64,000 nt of DNA from Cobetia sp. cqz5-12 (GTDB taxonomy: Bacteria > Pseudomonadota > Gammaproteobacteria > Pseudomonadales > Halomonadaceae): positions 3,643,638 through 3,707,637 of the forward strand of contig NZ_CP044522.1 of assembly GCF_016495405.1 (NCBI RefSeq). Reading direction: 5' to 3'. The notes beneath the pieces are model-generated. The model was not told the origin of the DNA and made no database searches. It worked only from the letters and a program-made list of their open reading frames with translations. Of this stretch, positions 34,884 to 44,516 are shown piece by piece. A program made the position numbers and the translations under genes. The first letter of the stretch is position 1. Each line of letters begins with the position of its first letter.

Positions 34884-35678
34884 GTGAGCGATCAACTCCG
34901 CCTTCACGGGTTCAACAACCTCACCAGTTCGTTGAGCTTCAATATCTACGACATCTGCTACGCGCAGACCGAAGAGCAGCGCACGGCGTATATCGATTAT
35001 ATCGATGAGCTCTACAATGCCGAGCGTCTTACCCAGATCCTCAAGGATGTCACCAACATCATCGGTGCCCACGTGCTGAACATCGCACGCCAGGACTATG
35101 AGCCGCATGGCGCCAGCGTGACCATCCTGATCGCCGAGCACGAGCTGGAAGAGCAGGACGTGTCCCAGACCGCGCCGGGCCCGGGCCCGCTGCCGGAAAC
35201 GGTCGTCGGCCATCTGGACAAGTCTCACGTCACGGTGCACACCTACCCCGAGTCCCACCCGGACAACGGCATCAGCACCTTCCGCCTCGATATCGATGTC
35301 TCGACCTGTGGCATGATCAGCCCGCTGAAGGCGCTGAACTATCTGATCCACAGCTTCGATTCCGATATCGTGACCATGGACTACCGCGTGCGTGGCTTCA
35401 CGCGCGACGTGGATGGCAAGAAGCTGTTCATCGATCACGACATTACCTCCATCCAGGATTACCTGGCGGAAGACACCAAGCGTGCCTACCAGATGGTCGA
35501 TGTGAACGTGTATCAAGAGAACATGTTCCACACCAAGATGCTGCTCAAGGACTTCGAGCTGGACAACTACCTCTTCGGCACCTCGCGTCGCGAGCTGACC
35601 TTCGAGGAAGCCACCAACATCGAAGGCCGTCTGCGTCGTGAAATGCTCGAGATCTTCTACTCGCGCAACTTCGACTGA
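34884..35678 (+). CDS. speD: S-adenosylmethionine decarboxylase proenzyme SpeD (class I)
   Basis: 264 residues, exactly the length of E. coli SpeD. The start is a GTG with AAGGAGG seven bases upstream; longer in-frame forms lack support. Autocleavage at Lys113-Ser114 ([13 protein letters not shown]) would produce the pyruvoyl group on the alpha chain. It makes decarboxylated SAM for spermidine synthesis. No speE follows within the window. A strong terminator lies 70 bases after the stop. Confidence 0.96.
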   Translation: MSDQLRLHGFNNLTSSLSFNIYDICYAQTEEQRTAYIDYIDELYNAERLTQILKDVTNIIGAHVLNIARQDYEPHGASVTILIAEHELEEQDVSQTAPGPGPLPETVVGHLDKSHVTVHTYPESHPDNGISTFRLDIDVSTCGMISPLKALNYLIHSFDSDIVTMDYRVRGFTRDVDGKKLFIDHDITSIQDYLAEDTKRAYQMVDVNVYQENMFHTKMLLKDFELDNYLFGTSRRELTFEEATNIEGRLRREMLEIFYSRNFD

Positions 35679-35750
35679 TCATCGCCTGCGTCATGCACGG
35701 CAGTCGCAGCGCCTGTGTCTGCTTGCCTGACGCCTGATGACAGTATGTAA

Positions 35751-35788
35751 AAAGCCCCTGACACCTCACGGTGCCAGGGGCTTCTTTG
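35751..35788 (+). terminator. Terminator of speD
   Basis: AAGCCCCTG and CAGGGGCTT pair around an inner CACC/GGTG stem, followed by CTTTG. It lies between convergent speD and the channel gene. Confidence 0.85.
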
Positions 35789-35816
35789 TTGGTTGGTTGG
35801 TTGGCTGCCTGCCTGC
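35789..35816. repeat. Tetranucleotide microsatellite (TTGG)4(CTGC)3
   Basis: Four TTGG units run directly into three CTGC units, ending five bases before the stop codon of the minus-strand channel gene. Slippage here would not change a reading frame unless the stop is read through. Confidence 0.9.
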
Positions 35817-35820
35817 CGGT

Positions 35821-36705
35821 TCAACGTTCGCCGGCGGGGCCCTCCTTGTCTGGCGGAGCGGCATCCCCCAGGCGCTGTTCCATCTCCTCATTCACCTGGC
35901 GATGCAGCGCCTCGCGGTGGAGTTCGCGCTCAGCCAGCGACTCGCCCCGCTCCTGCGCGACCTGATCCAGTCGCTCACGCAGCTCGCGCACTTCCGTCGT
36001 CAGCTCGCTGATCTGATGGTAGAGCGCACGCGTCATGTCACGCTGGGCACGCGCTGCGCGCGCCTCCTGCTCACTGTCATCCTCGATGAAGATCGAGCTG
36101 ATATAGGCGGCGAAACTCCCGAACAGCCCCACACCCCCCACCATCAGCAGCACCGCCACCACGCGACCGAGTGTGGTGATGGGGTAGTAGTCGCCATAGC
36201 CGACGGTGGTCACCGTCACCACTGCCCACCACAACGCCTCCTCGGCGGTATTGATGGGGCTGTCGGGATTGGGTGTCTCTACCATCAGCATGGTCAGGGC
36301 GCCGAACACCACCAGCAGCACCGTTGCGGTGGCCGCCGAGGCGAAGACCCCCTCGGCCCGGTTGCGAAACAGCAGCTTCCAGATCATTTCCATCGACTTG
36401 ATGGCGCGCAGCACCCGCAGCACCTGCACCACGCGAAACAGCCTCGCGCCCTGGAAGAGCCCCGCCGGAATACAGGCCAGCAGGTCGATCCAGCCCCACT
36501 TCATGTACTCGCGCTTGCTCTTGGCACTGGCGAAGCGCTTGCAGAAATCGATGAAGAAGAACAGGCAGACCACGTAGTCCATGTACTCCAGCAGCCGCTG
36601 GACCTGCGGTGACAACTCAAAGACAAGGTCCACCACCATGGCGCCGATCACGTAGATCGACAGCACCAGAATGAACAACTGAAAGGGCGTGACGCGTTCC
36701 TGCAT
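35821..36705 (-). CDS. Voltage-gated-type potassium channel
   Basis: 294-residue six-transmembrane channel subunit. S4 carries regularly spaced arginines (Arg88, Arg91, Arg97, Arg100 in ARLFRVVQVLRVLRA). The selectivity filter is TTVGYGD at 166-172, followed by the pore-lining helix (VVAVLLMVGGVGLFGSFAAYI). The C-terminal 80 residues are highly charged with heptad-like spacing (ISELTTEVRELRERLDQV), a likely coiled coil for tetramerisation. Family: KvAP/Kch-like ion_trans proteins. It is monocistronic and convergent with speD. Confidence 0.9.
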   Translation of the reverse strand: MQERVTPFQLFILVLSIYVIGAMVVDLVFELSPQVQRLLEYMDYVVCLFFFIDFCKRFASAKSKREYMKWGWIDLLACIPAGLFQGARLFRVVQVLRVLRAIKSMEMIWKLLFRNRAEGVFASAATATVLLVVFGALTMLMVETPNPDSPINTAEEALWWAVVTVTTVGYGDYYPITTLGRVVAVLLMVGGVGLFGSFAAYISSIFIEDDSEQEARAARAQRDMTRALYHQISELTTEVRELRERLDQVAQERGESLAERELHREALHRQVNEEMEQRLGDAAPPDKEGPAGER

Positions 36706-36839
36706 CCGAGGGTTCTCCGTGAATGGGCTCTGGAAAGCCTACCCCATCCTCGTCGCCCTGACAGTGTGAAGACACCGCCGTCATACTTACGATGATTCAT
36801 GCGTCCCGTGGTTCATGCATCAGCCTCATGCGCCCGCAC

Positions 36840-37610
36840 TCACGAAGCCTTGGTGCGCGACTCCTCGTCACTCGGGGGCTGGAAAGTGGACTGCTCGCTG
36901 ATGTCCTCCCCACTGATGCGATCCAGAAGCTTGCGCAACTTGTGACGCTGCCTGCGTGATGACAGGCGATTGGAATCCCAGCGCTCCGGTACCAATGCGC
37001 ATTCTCCATTGGCATCGTGCAGGCGGAAGGCACGCTCGACACCGATCGGATGGTCTTCACTGCCATAGATGCCGATGATACGCAGCGTCAGGCGCTGGAA
37101 TTTCAGCTGCTCATTGCTGGGCCAGTGACCCTCGAGCGAGATGCCATTGCGGCGCGCCATGCGCTCGATGACTTCCGCAAAGGTACCGATATGCAGGAAG
37201 TCGCCCGAGCCCAGCGGCCCCTGACGCGTAGTATCGGAGATGCGCCACTCACTGCTGCTGGAGGCCTTTTGAGCGGACTGCTCGCTGTCGCCGTCCTGCT
37301 GATTGTCACCCTGCTCGTCACCTTCCTGATAGCTGCGTTCGAACTCGGTGACATCCATCAGCAGGCTGCCATGACTGGTATCCAGCCTGGCGATGATGTG
37401 CTCGATGAAGATCGATTCGGCACTCATGTTGCTGACGATGCACAGACTATCGATACCCTTGGACTTGCCGCGATTGATCAGCACTCGCGGGCGACGCTGG
37501 CGACGGAAGTTGTGATACAGCAGCTGCGCGTAGACCAGCCAGATGAAGAACGAGCCGATACTGGCAATCGCCGAGATGGTTTTCGAGTGATTCGCGATCC
37601 ACTCCATCAT
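36840..37610 (-). CDS. Membrane-anchored protein of unknown function
   Basis: 256 residues with one N-terminal membrane segment (about 10-28, ISAIASIGSFFIWLVYAQLLY) followed by a basic stop-transfer (RRQRRPRV) and a soluble cytoplasmic domain. A Gln/Asp/Ser-rich linker (about 95-120) splits it in two. The start at 37610 has GGGAGG five bases upstream. I do not recognise the family. It sits between the channel gene and glnE on the same strand, with no clear operon link. Confidence 0.75.
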   Translation of the reverse strand: MMEWIANHSKTISAIASIGSFFIWLVYAQLLYHNFRRQRRPRVLINRGKSKGIDSLCIVSNMSAESIFIEHIIARLDTSHGSLLMDVTEFERSYQEGDEQGDNQQDGDSEQSAQKASSSSEWRISDTTRQGPLGSGDFLHIGTFAEVIERMARRNGISLEGHWPSNEQLKFQRLTLRIIGIYGSEDHPIGVERAFRLHDANGECALVPERWDSNRLSSRRQRHKLRKLLDRISGEDISEQSTFQPPSDEESRTKAS

Positions 37611-37689
37611 GCTGACCTCCCCTGTCAACGTTGTCTGGTGCACCCTTTCTTGGGGACAGCGACAGGGGATTGCGAGCATTGATTTGACG

Positions 37690-40600
37690 TTAAACCCCCT
37701 CGTGACCGACCTGATCTTCGCCCAGCAGTGATTGCCAGAGGGTGATGACCCGCTCACGATGGGCGGCAATCACCGGGTGCTGCTCCAGCCGCATCAGGCT
37801 GCCGTGCTTTTCCAGCGCCAGGCGATGACTGACATCGCGGTAGGCCAGATAGGCCTCGCGCAGCTCGCCGGCCTGCTCGCCCGGCAGCCGTCCGCAGGAC
37901 TCGAGGGTTTCCAGCAGTCGCATGTTGTCGCTCCACTCGAGCAGAGCGGGCACCTGATGACTCAGCGCCAGCACGCAGTACTGGGCGAGAAACTCGATGT
38001 CGACGATGCCGCCGGCGTCCTGCTTGAGATGGAACTGGCCGGCCTCGCGGTCCTTGGCGCTGCTGCCCAGGTGATCACGCATCTTGTGGCGCATGGTGAT
38101 CACCTCCTGACGCAGCGTCTTCTCGTCCCGCTGCTGACCGAGCACCTCACGGCGCACCTCCTCGAAGGCCAGCGCCAGTGCCGGGTCTCCCGCCACGGCC
38201 CGCGCACGCACCAGCGCCTGATGCTCCCATGTCCAGGCTTGCGTGAGCTGATAGTCCCGGAAGGCCGCCAGACTCGAGACCAGCAGCCCCGAGTTGCCTG
38301 ACGGACGCAGGCGCATGTCGACCTCGTAGAGCGCACCGGCCGGCGTCACCGCCGTCAGCAGGTGGATGATGCGCTGCCCCAGACGCGTGAAGAACAGTGG
38401 ATTGTCCAGCGGGCGCGGGCCATCCGTCTGGCCCTTGCTGGCCGCATCATGCAGGAAGACGAGATCCAGATCCGAGCCATAGCCCAACTCGATGCCACCC
38501 AGCTTGCCGTAGCCGACGATCACGAAGCTGCCACTCAGGCTGTCGCCAGTGATCGGCTGGCCATCGCGCCCGATGGGGAAGCCGTGCTTGCGAGTCAGGG
38601 TCTTCCACGCCATCGCCAGCACCTGTTCCAGCACCACCTCGGCGATGAAGGTCAGGTAGTCGCTGACCTTCATCAGCGGGCGGGCACCGGCGATATCGGA
38701 GGCCGCCACGTGCAGCACCTGGGCATGGCGGAACACCCGCAAGGCCTCGAGCAGCGCCTCTTCATCATCTTCGGGTATGCGCGACAGCGCGGTGCGCAGC
38801 TCATCAGCGAGGCGCGTCTTGTCGGCGGGTGAGTACAGATCATGCGGGTGCAGCAATTCATCGAGCAGCACCGGATAGCGCGCCAGCTGCTCGGCAATCC
38901 AGGGGCTTGCCGCACACAGGCGCATCAACTGCGCCAGCGCATCCGGGTTCTCGCGCAGCAGCGCCAGGTAGGCCGTCCGGCGTAGCACTGCCTCGATCAG
39001 CGGCAACACGCGCTCCAGCACTCGGCTGGCATCGTGCTCGCCGGGCTTTTCCGGGTCGCCCGCCGCCGAGCCCAGCGCCTGCAGCAAAGGCGGCATCAGC
39101 GCATCGAGACGATCAAAGCCGATGCGCTGCATGCCCTGTACCGCCCGTGACCGCCGCAGACTGTCGAGACGCCGGAAACTCTCGGCCGCACTCTCAAAGC
39201 CGCTCTCGGCGAGCAGTGCCTCGCCCTCCTCCGCCGTCAGCTCGCCACGCCACAGTGCTCGCCACTCATCCAGCGCCTGCTGGCCTTCGCCCTGCTCAGC
39301 CTCGTCGTCTTCCGGCGCGGCAATCACGTTGTCGAAGTGATGGCGGATGCGCTTGCGCACTTCTTCCAGCCGCGCGGTGAGCGCCTCCCAGTCGGGCAGG
39401 TTCATGGCCAGGGCGAGGCGCTCGCGGCCCAGCGGATCCAGCGGCAATGTCTGGGTCTGGCGGTCGGCCTGGGCCTGCAGGGCGTGCTCAAGATCGCGCA
39501 GGAAGACGTAGTCCGGCACCAACTCATCCACGACCGCCTGCGGCAGCAAGCCCAGGGCTGGCAAGCGCGCAAAGGCCTGCTTGAGCGAGGTGACCTGCAA
39601 TTCCGACTCACGCCCGCCCCGAATCAGCTGGAAGGCCTGGGCGACGAATTCCACTTCGCGAATGCCGCCGGAGCCGAGCTTGATGTTGTCGGACAGCCCG
39701 CGCCGCTTGACCTCGCGATTGATCATCGCCTTCATCTCGCGCAGCGACTCGATGGCGCCGAAATCCAGATACTTGCGATAGACGAAGGGCCGCAGGTGCG
39801 CGATCAGGCGCTCGCCGGCAGCGACACTGCCCGCCACCGGGCGCGCCTTGAGCATCGCGTAGCGCTCCCATTCGCGACCCTGATCCTGGTAGTAGCTGGC
39901 CAGCATCGAGAAACTGCCGACCAGTGGCCCGCCGTCCCCCAGCGGACGCAGCCGCATGTCGACACGGAACACGAAGCCATCGGCGGTCATCGCGTCCAGC
40001 GCGGCAATCAGCTTCTGGCCGAGACGCGTGAAATATTCCTGATGATCCAGAGACTTGCGGCCGCCAGACGTCTCGCCCTTGTCGGGGAAGGCGAAGATCA
40101 GGTCGATATCAGAGGAGAGATTGAGCTCGCCGGCGCCCAGCTTGCCCATGCCAAGCACCACCAGCCGCTGCGGCTCGCCGAAGCGGTCCGGCGCGGGGCG
40201 GCCATAACGCGGCTCAAGCGAGGCTTCCAGCCAGCCAAGCGCGCCCTCGAGAGTGACTTCGGCGAGGTGCGAGACCGCCGCTGCGGTCTGCCACATGTCG
40301 GCGCCGTTGAGGTCGCGCCACACGATGCCCAGCATGCGCAGCTGGCGGAAGCGCCGCAGCACCTGCTGCATCGCCTTCTCATCATCGGCACTGGCGAGTC
40401 CGGCGGCGAGGCGCTCGGTGAGCTGGGCGACCGGCAAGGTACGCTCCAGCTCGCCGCTCTCGAGCAGCTCGGACAGCAGTTCAGGGCGGCGGCACAGCGT
40501 CTCCAGCGCGAAGTCGGACAGCGTGATCAGACGTCCCAGCTGGCTGCGCTGACGCTTATCGAGGGTCAGAAAGGTCGCCAGCGGAGAGCTGTCATCGCCA

Positions 40601-40779
40601 CGCATCTCGCTGAGGTTCTCAGCCTGGGTCAGACTCTCTTCGAGGCGCTCCCGGGCTACGTGCAGGGCGCTCTCGAGCGTGGCACGGCTGTCAGCCGACT
40701 GCTCGGCCAGCAGCGATGACGGCGCAAGGAAATCAGCGGGCAACAGTGGGCGGGACTGTGCGGGGGATGGCTGGGGCAT
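37690..40779 (-). CDS. glnE: Bifunctional glutamine synthetase adenylyltransferase/adenylyl-removing enzyme
   Basis: 1029 residues, somewhat longer than the roughly 950 usual. GlnE adenylylates glutamine synthetase in nitrogen excess and de-adenylylates it in limitation, instructed by PII. Two nucleotidyltransferase domains are visible: an N-terminal removase (GMGKLGAGELNLSSDIDLIF) and a C-terminal transferase (GYGKLGGIELGYGSDLDLVF), each followed by a helical regulatory domain. AAGGAG supports the ATG at 40779. It is upstream of no obvious partner here. Confidence 0.96.
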   Translation of the reverse strand: MPQPSPAQSRPLLPADFLAPSSLLAEQSADSRATLESALHVARERLEESLTQAENLSEMRGDDSSPLATFLTLDKRQRSQLGRLITLSDFALETLCRRPELLSELLESGELERTLPVAQLTERLAAGLASADDEKAMQQVLRRFRQLRMLGIVWRDLNGADMWQTAAAVSHLAEVTLEGALGWLEASLEPRYGRPAPDRFGEPQRLVVLGMGKLGAGELNLSSDIDLIFAFPDKGETSGGRKSLDHQEYFTRLGQKLIAALDAMTADGFVFRVDMRLRPLGDGGPLVGSFSMLASYYQDQGREWERYAMLKARPVAGSVAAGERLIAHLRPFVYRKYLDFGAIESLREMKAMINREVKRRGLSDNIKLGSGGIREVEFVAQAFQLIRGGRESELQVTSLKQAFARLPALGLLPQAVVDELVPDYVFLRDLEHALQAQADRQTQTLPLDPLGRERLALAMNLPDWEALTARLEEVRKRIRHHFDNVIAAPEDDEAEQGEGQQALDEWRALWRGELTAEEGEALLAESGFESAAESFRRLDSLRRSRAVQGMQRIGFDRLDALMPPLLQALGSAAGDPEKPGEHDASRVLERVLPLIEAVLRRTAYLALLRENPDALAQLMRLCAASPWIAEQLARYPVLLDELLHPHDLYSPADKTRLADELRTALSRIPEDDEEALLEALRVFRHAQVLHVAASDIAGARPLMKVSDYLTFIAEVVLEQVLAMAWKTLTRKHGFPIGRDGQPITGDSLSGSFVIVGYGKLGGIELGYGSDLDLVFLHDAASKGQTDGPRPLDNPLFFTRLGQRIIHLLTAVTPAGALYEVDMRLRPSGNSGLLVSSLAAFRDYQLTQAWTWEHQALVRARAVAGDPALALAFEEVRREVLGQQRDEKTLRQEVITMRHKMRDHLGSSAKDREAGQFHLKQDAGGIVDIEFLAQYCVLALSHQVPALLEWSDNMRLLETLESCGRLPGEQAGELREAYLAYRDVSHRLALEKHGSLMRLEQHPVIAAHRERVITLWQSLLGEDQVGHEGV

Positions 40780-40880
40780 GGTCGTCTCCTTCGATCCAGC
40801 CCTCAGCATAACGGAGGCCGCAGGCACATGACACGACCCAGCCCGCTGAGCCTCCAATGATGAGCTCGGGGCGAAGATGC

Positions 40881-41252
40881 TCAGCCGAACAGCTTGTCGT
40901 AGAGCAAGGTGCCCCAGGTCAGGCCAGCGAAGATCAGGCTGATCATCACCGCCGCCGAGCCCATATCCTTGGCGCGCCCGGACAGTTCATGGAATTCCGG
41001 GCCGATGCGGTCAATCGCGGATTCCACCGCCGAGTTGAGCAGTTCGACCATCAGCACGATCAGCGTGGAGCCGACCAGCAGCAGCCACTCGACATGCGAG
41101 TCACCGATCCACCAGGCAAACGGCAGTAGCAAGGCGCACAGCACGATCTCCTGGCGGAAGGCTTCTTCGTTGCTCCAGGCGGCCTTGAGGCCCTTGAGCG
41201 AGTATCGCGCGGAATGCTTGAGGTGGGTCAAGCCGGTATGCCGTGATTTCAT
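40881..41252 (-). CDS. dgkA: Diacylglycerol kinase DgkA
   Basis: 123-residue three-pass inner-membrane kinase that returns diacylglycerol to phosphatidate. The conserved [21 protein letters not shown] and catalytic [16 protein letters not shown] motifs are intact. It lies about 100 bases upstream of glnE on the same strand. The ribosome site is weak (CCGAAG). Confidence 0.95.
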   Translation of the reverse strand: MKSRHTGLTHLKHSARYSLKGLKAAWSNEEAFRQEIVLCALLLPFAWWIGDSHVEWLLLVGSTLIVLMVELLNSAVESAIDRIGPEFHELSGRAKDMGSAAVMISLIFAGLTWGTLLYDKLFG

Positions 41253-41539
41253 CTTCGGGTCTCGTACAGAAGCAGCACGGAGGCTGCAAAGGCCGATCTT
41301 TCAATCGGACGACGTCTGCCAGCAACACGCCTCGGGAGAGCTCGCAGCACACCGGCCAGCGACAGCGCAGCGCAGCCTGCGCGATTTTCACGACCAAAGG
41401 CTACCCGAGACCTCATCGACGGGCGTGCTCTAATACCGCCAGGCGCTCGATGACGGCGGCGATGATAGCAAAGCACACGCTGAAGCGGCATTGCCGATCC
41501 TGTCCTCCAACAACAACAAATCAACGCCGGAAACTGCCC

Positions 41540-43072
41540 ATGTCTTCGCTATCACATGACACACGCCAGACACTCAGCCGCGGACTGGCGCGCAACTTCC
41601 TCGGCCAGTCGCCACGCTGGTACAAGCAGTTGATGTGCCTGTTTCTGATCACCAATCCGCTGCTGCTGTGGTTCAGCGGCCCGCAGGGTGGCGTGATCGT
41701 CGGCTGGCTGCTGCTGGGGGAATTCATCTTCACGCTGGCGATGGCGCTCAAGTGCTATCCCCTCCAGCCGGGCGGTCTGCTGGCACTGGAGGCCGTCGTC
41801 ATCGGCATGGCCTCGCCGGAGGCCATCATGCAGGAGATGGAGCGCAACCTGCCGGTGATCCTGCTGCTGATGTTCATGGTGGCCGGCATCTACTTCATGA
41901 AGCCGCTACTGTTGTATGCCTTCACCAAGATCATCCTCGGCGTGCGCTCCAAGACCTGGCTGTCGCTGATGTTCTGTCTCTCCAGCGCCCTGCTGTCCGC
42001 CTTTCTCGATGCCTTGACGGTGACGGCGGTGATCATCGGTATCGCGGTGGGCTTCTACTCCGTCTACCACAAGGTGGCCTCGGGCAAGCATTTCGATACC
42101 CAGCATGATCATGCCAATGATGTCAGTGTCGAGGCCGTGCACAGTGAAGACCTCGAGGATTTCCGCGGATTTCTGCGCTCGCTGCTGATGCATGGCGCGG
42201 TGGGAACCGCCTTGGGAGGCGTCAGCACCATGATCGGCGAGCCGCAGAATCTGGTGATCGCCAAGGCCGCCGAATGGGACTTCGTCGACTTCTTCCTCGC
42301 CATGGCGCCGGTCACCGTGCCGACCTTCTTCGCCGGCCTCGCCCTGTGCGTGCTGCTGGAACGTGGACGCTGGTTCGGCTACGGCCAACGTCTGCCCGCC
42401 AGCGTGCGACGCATTCTCGAGGATTATGACCATCATCAGGATTCACGGCGTACGCCACGGGAGCGCGCCGCGCTGATCGTGCAGGCCGTGGTAGCCGTGC
42501 TGCTGGTATTGGCGCTGGCATTGCATATAGCAGAGGTCGGGCTGATCGGACTGGCAGTGATCATCCTGCTGACCGCCGGCAATGGCATTACCGATGAGCA
42601 CCAGATCGGCCGCGCCTTCCAGGAATCGCTGCCCTTCACCTCGCTGCTGGTGGTGTTCTTCACCATCGTCGCGGTCATCCACGAGCAGCATCTGTTCCAG
42701 CCGTTCATCCAGTGGGTACTCAGTCTGCCCATCGAAGAACAGGCTGGCGCGCTGTTCCTGGCCAACGGGCTGCTGTCGGCCATCTCGGACAATGTCTTCG
42801 TGGCCACGGTGTACATCACCCAGGTCAAGAACGAGTTCGTGGCCGGCAACATCAGCCGCGAGCATTTCCATGCGCTGGCGGTCGCGGTGAACACCGGCAC
42901 CAACCTGCCCAGCGTTGCGACCCCCAACGGCCAGGCGGCGTTCCTGTTCCTGCTCACCTCCGCCATCGCGCCGCTGGTCAGACTCTCCTACGGGCGCATG
43001 GTGTGGATGGCGTTGCCCTACACGGTGCTGATGACGCTGGTCGGGCTGGCCACCGTGCGCAGCTTCATCTGA
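41540..43072 (+). CDS. nhaB: Na+/H+ antiporter NhaB
   Basis: 510-residue multi-pass antiporter with the NhaB N-terminus ([27 protein letters not shown]), [46 protein letters not shown] and [11 protein letters not shown] blocks. It expels sodium in exchange for protons, fitting a halophilic or marine host. The ATG at 41540 is the first with family-like sequence; a longer in-frame reading upstream overlaps the divergent dgkA region and lacks hydrophobic character. A shared 287-bp divergent gap separates it from dgkA. Confidence 0.95.
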   Translation: MSSLSHDTRQTLSRGLARNFLGQSPRWYKQLMCLFLITNPLLLWFSGPQGGVIVGWLLLGEFIFTLAMALKCYPLQPGGLLALEAVVIGMASPEAIMQEMERNLPVILLLMFMVAGIYFMKPLLLYAFTKIILGVRSKTWLSLMFCLSSALLSAFLDALTVTAVIIGIAVGFYSVYHKVASGKHFDTQHDHANDVSVEAVHSEDLEDFRGFLRSLLMHGAVGTALGGVSTMIGEPQNLVIAKAAEWDFVDFFLAMAPVTVPTFFAGLALCVLLERGRWFGYGQRLPASVRRILEDYDHHQDSRRTPRERAALIVQAVVAVLLVLALALHIAEVGLIGLAVIILLTAGNGITDEHQIGRAFQESLPFTSLLVVFFTIVAVIHEQHLFQPFIQWVLSLPIEEQAGALFLANGLLSAISDNVFVATVYITQVKNEFVAGNISREHFHALAVAVNTGTNLPSVATPNGQAAFLFLLTSAIAPLVRLSYGRMVWMALPYTVLMTLVGLATVRSFI

Positions 43073-43235
43073 TCAGCGGCCCCGGTTGCGTCAGTCTCAT
43101 CCCAATGTCGATATCCCGAGACTTCCCCGCAGCGTCGCTTGCAGGCACTGTGAGATGGCGCGTCTCACGCCAGACGCCGTGACACCTTCACGCAGGAAGA
43201 GCGCCAACACCAACGCCAATCACGAGGAGACTGCC

Positions 43236-44213
43236 ATGTCCCGCGCACTGATGCTGCACGACGAGACCCCACGCGCCCGAGTCGTCGAACTCTCCGATGA
43301 TCAGCTGCCTGACCTGCCTGTCACGGTGGCCATCGAGCGTTCCGGTCTCAACTACAAGGACGCGCTGGCCATCACCGGCCGTGGCAAGATCGTGCGCGAG
43401 CTGCCCTTCGTGCCGGGCATCGATTTCGCGGGACGCGTCGAGGCCTCCGACTCGCCGGACTATCAGCCGGGCGATGAGGTCATCCTGACCGGCTGGGGCG
43501 TGGGCGAACGCCATTGGGGCGGCCTGGCCGAGCGCATGCGCGTCAAGCCCGAGTGGCTGGTCAAGCGCCCCGCCAACCTGAGCGCCGAGCAGGCCATGGC
43601 CTTCGGCACCGCCGGCCTGACCGCCATGCTGTGCGTGATGCGTCTCGAGGAGGCCGGCCTGACGCCCGAGCAGGGCCCGGTGATTGTCACCGGCGCCACC
43701 GGTGGGGTCGGCAGCTGGGCCGTGCAGATGCTGGCAGGGCAAGGCTTCGAGGTTCACGCGGTCAGCGGCAAGGCCGAGCAGCGTGAATGGCTTGAGTCAC
43801 TGGGCGCGAGTGAGGTCCATCTGCGCAGTGATTTCGAGGACAAGGGCCGTCCGCTGGAAAAGAGCCGCTGGGCAGGCGCCGTGGATACCGCCGGTGGCCA
43901 GGTGCTGGCCAATCTGCTGGCGCAGATGAATTACGATGGCAAGGTGGCGGCCGTGGGCCTCGCGGCGGGCGCCGACCTGCCCACCAGCGTGATGCCGTTC
44001 ATCCTGCGCGGCGTCTCGTTGCTGGGCGTCGATAGCGTCATGATCAACGCAGAGCGCCGTCAACAGGTCTGGCAGCGTCTGGCCGACCTGCCGGACGAGA
44101 TGCACGCCCAGATGCAGCTCGAGACGGTCGGCCTGGAAGGCCTGGCCGAACGTGCCGAGGCGATGATCGACGGACGCGTCAGCGGTCGCGTGCTGCTCGA
44201 TCCGACGCGCTGA
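43236..44213 (+). CDS. acuI: Acrylyl-CoA reductase (NADPH) AcuI / YhdH-type zinc-free MDR protein
   Basis: 325-residue medium-chain dehydrogenase with the YhdH/AcuI signature: NYKDALAITGRGKIVRELPFVPGIDFAG, GWGVGE, FGTAGLTAMLCV and the NADP loop VTGATGGVGSWAVQ. No zinc-ligand cysteines. It converts acrylyl-CoA to propionyl-CoA, detoxifying acrylate, for example from DMSP. GAGGAG supports the ATG. No other DMSP genes are seen beside it, so the role is from the family. Confidence 0.9.
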   Translation: MSRALMLHDETPRARVVELSDDQLPDLPVTVAIERSGLNYKDALAITGRGKIVRELPFVPGIDFAGRVEASDSPDYQPGDEVILTGWGVGERHWGGLAERMRVKPEWLVKRPANLSAEQAMAFGTAGLTAMLCVMRLEEAGLTPEQGPVIVTGATGGVGSWAVQMLAGQGFEVHAVSGKAEQREWLESLGASEVHLRSDFEDKGRPLEKSRWAGAVDTAGGQVLANLLAQMNYDGKVAAVGLAAGADLPTSVMPFILRGVSLLGVDSVMINAERRQQVWQRLADLPDEMHAQMQLETVGLEGLAERAEAMIDGRVSGRVLLDPTR

Positions 44214-44321
44214 AGGCACTCGACGCACGACCCGCGACGGAAAATTTGCCCTCGCAGCGCCAGAAACGCTTCAAGTCCTTGATTGTTGCGGTGCAATAGC
44301 GATTTTGGCGTTAGCCAACGC

Positions 44322-44438
44322 CGTCACACAACGCTATGCTCTTGTTATCTCGTTGCGCCCTGTCGAGCGTCCCGAGTGCCCTCCCCTCAGCCATGCCGGG
44401 CGTGTGGAGGTCCACCCCGCCTTCGGGCGGGGTTTTTT
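44322..44438 (+). ncRNA. Candidate small RNA or long 3' UTR after acuI
   Basis: TTAGCC-N18-TATGCT could be a sigma-70 promoter about 120 bases past acuI. The transcript would run about 90 bases, with a GTGGA/TCCAC hairpin, and end in a UUCG-loop terminator. There is no reading frame. It may equally be the acuI 3' UTR; the promoter match is moderate. Confidence 0.3.
44415..44438 (+). terminator. Rho-independent terminator with UUCG loop
   Basis: CCCCGCC-TTCG-GGCGGGG followed by TTTTTT, plus strand. Confidence 0.9.
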
Positions 44439-44455
44439 GTGTCTGTCACTCAGGC

Positions 44456-44501
44456 CATGAACACGAAAGCCCCGCCGATTGGCGGGGCTTTCGTGTTCAT
44501 G
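44456..44501. terminator. 21-bp perfect inverted repeat, terminator of dacB
   Basis: The arms from 44456 and to 44501 pair perfectly over 21 bases around a GATT loop, containing GAAAGCCCCGCC/GGCGGGGCTTTC. It lies just before the dacB stop and should terminate minus-strand transcription, and possibly plus-strand transcription that passes the preceding terminator. Confidence 0.8.
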
Positions 44502-44516
44502 CGCGCGATCAGAAGC

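Noticed and set aside
35789..35816. Phase-variable repeat switching the channel gene
   Set aside because: The tetranucleotide tract lies after the stop codon, so unit changes would not alter the frame.
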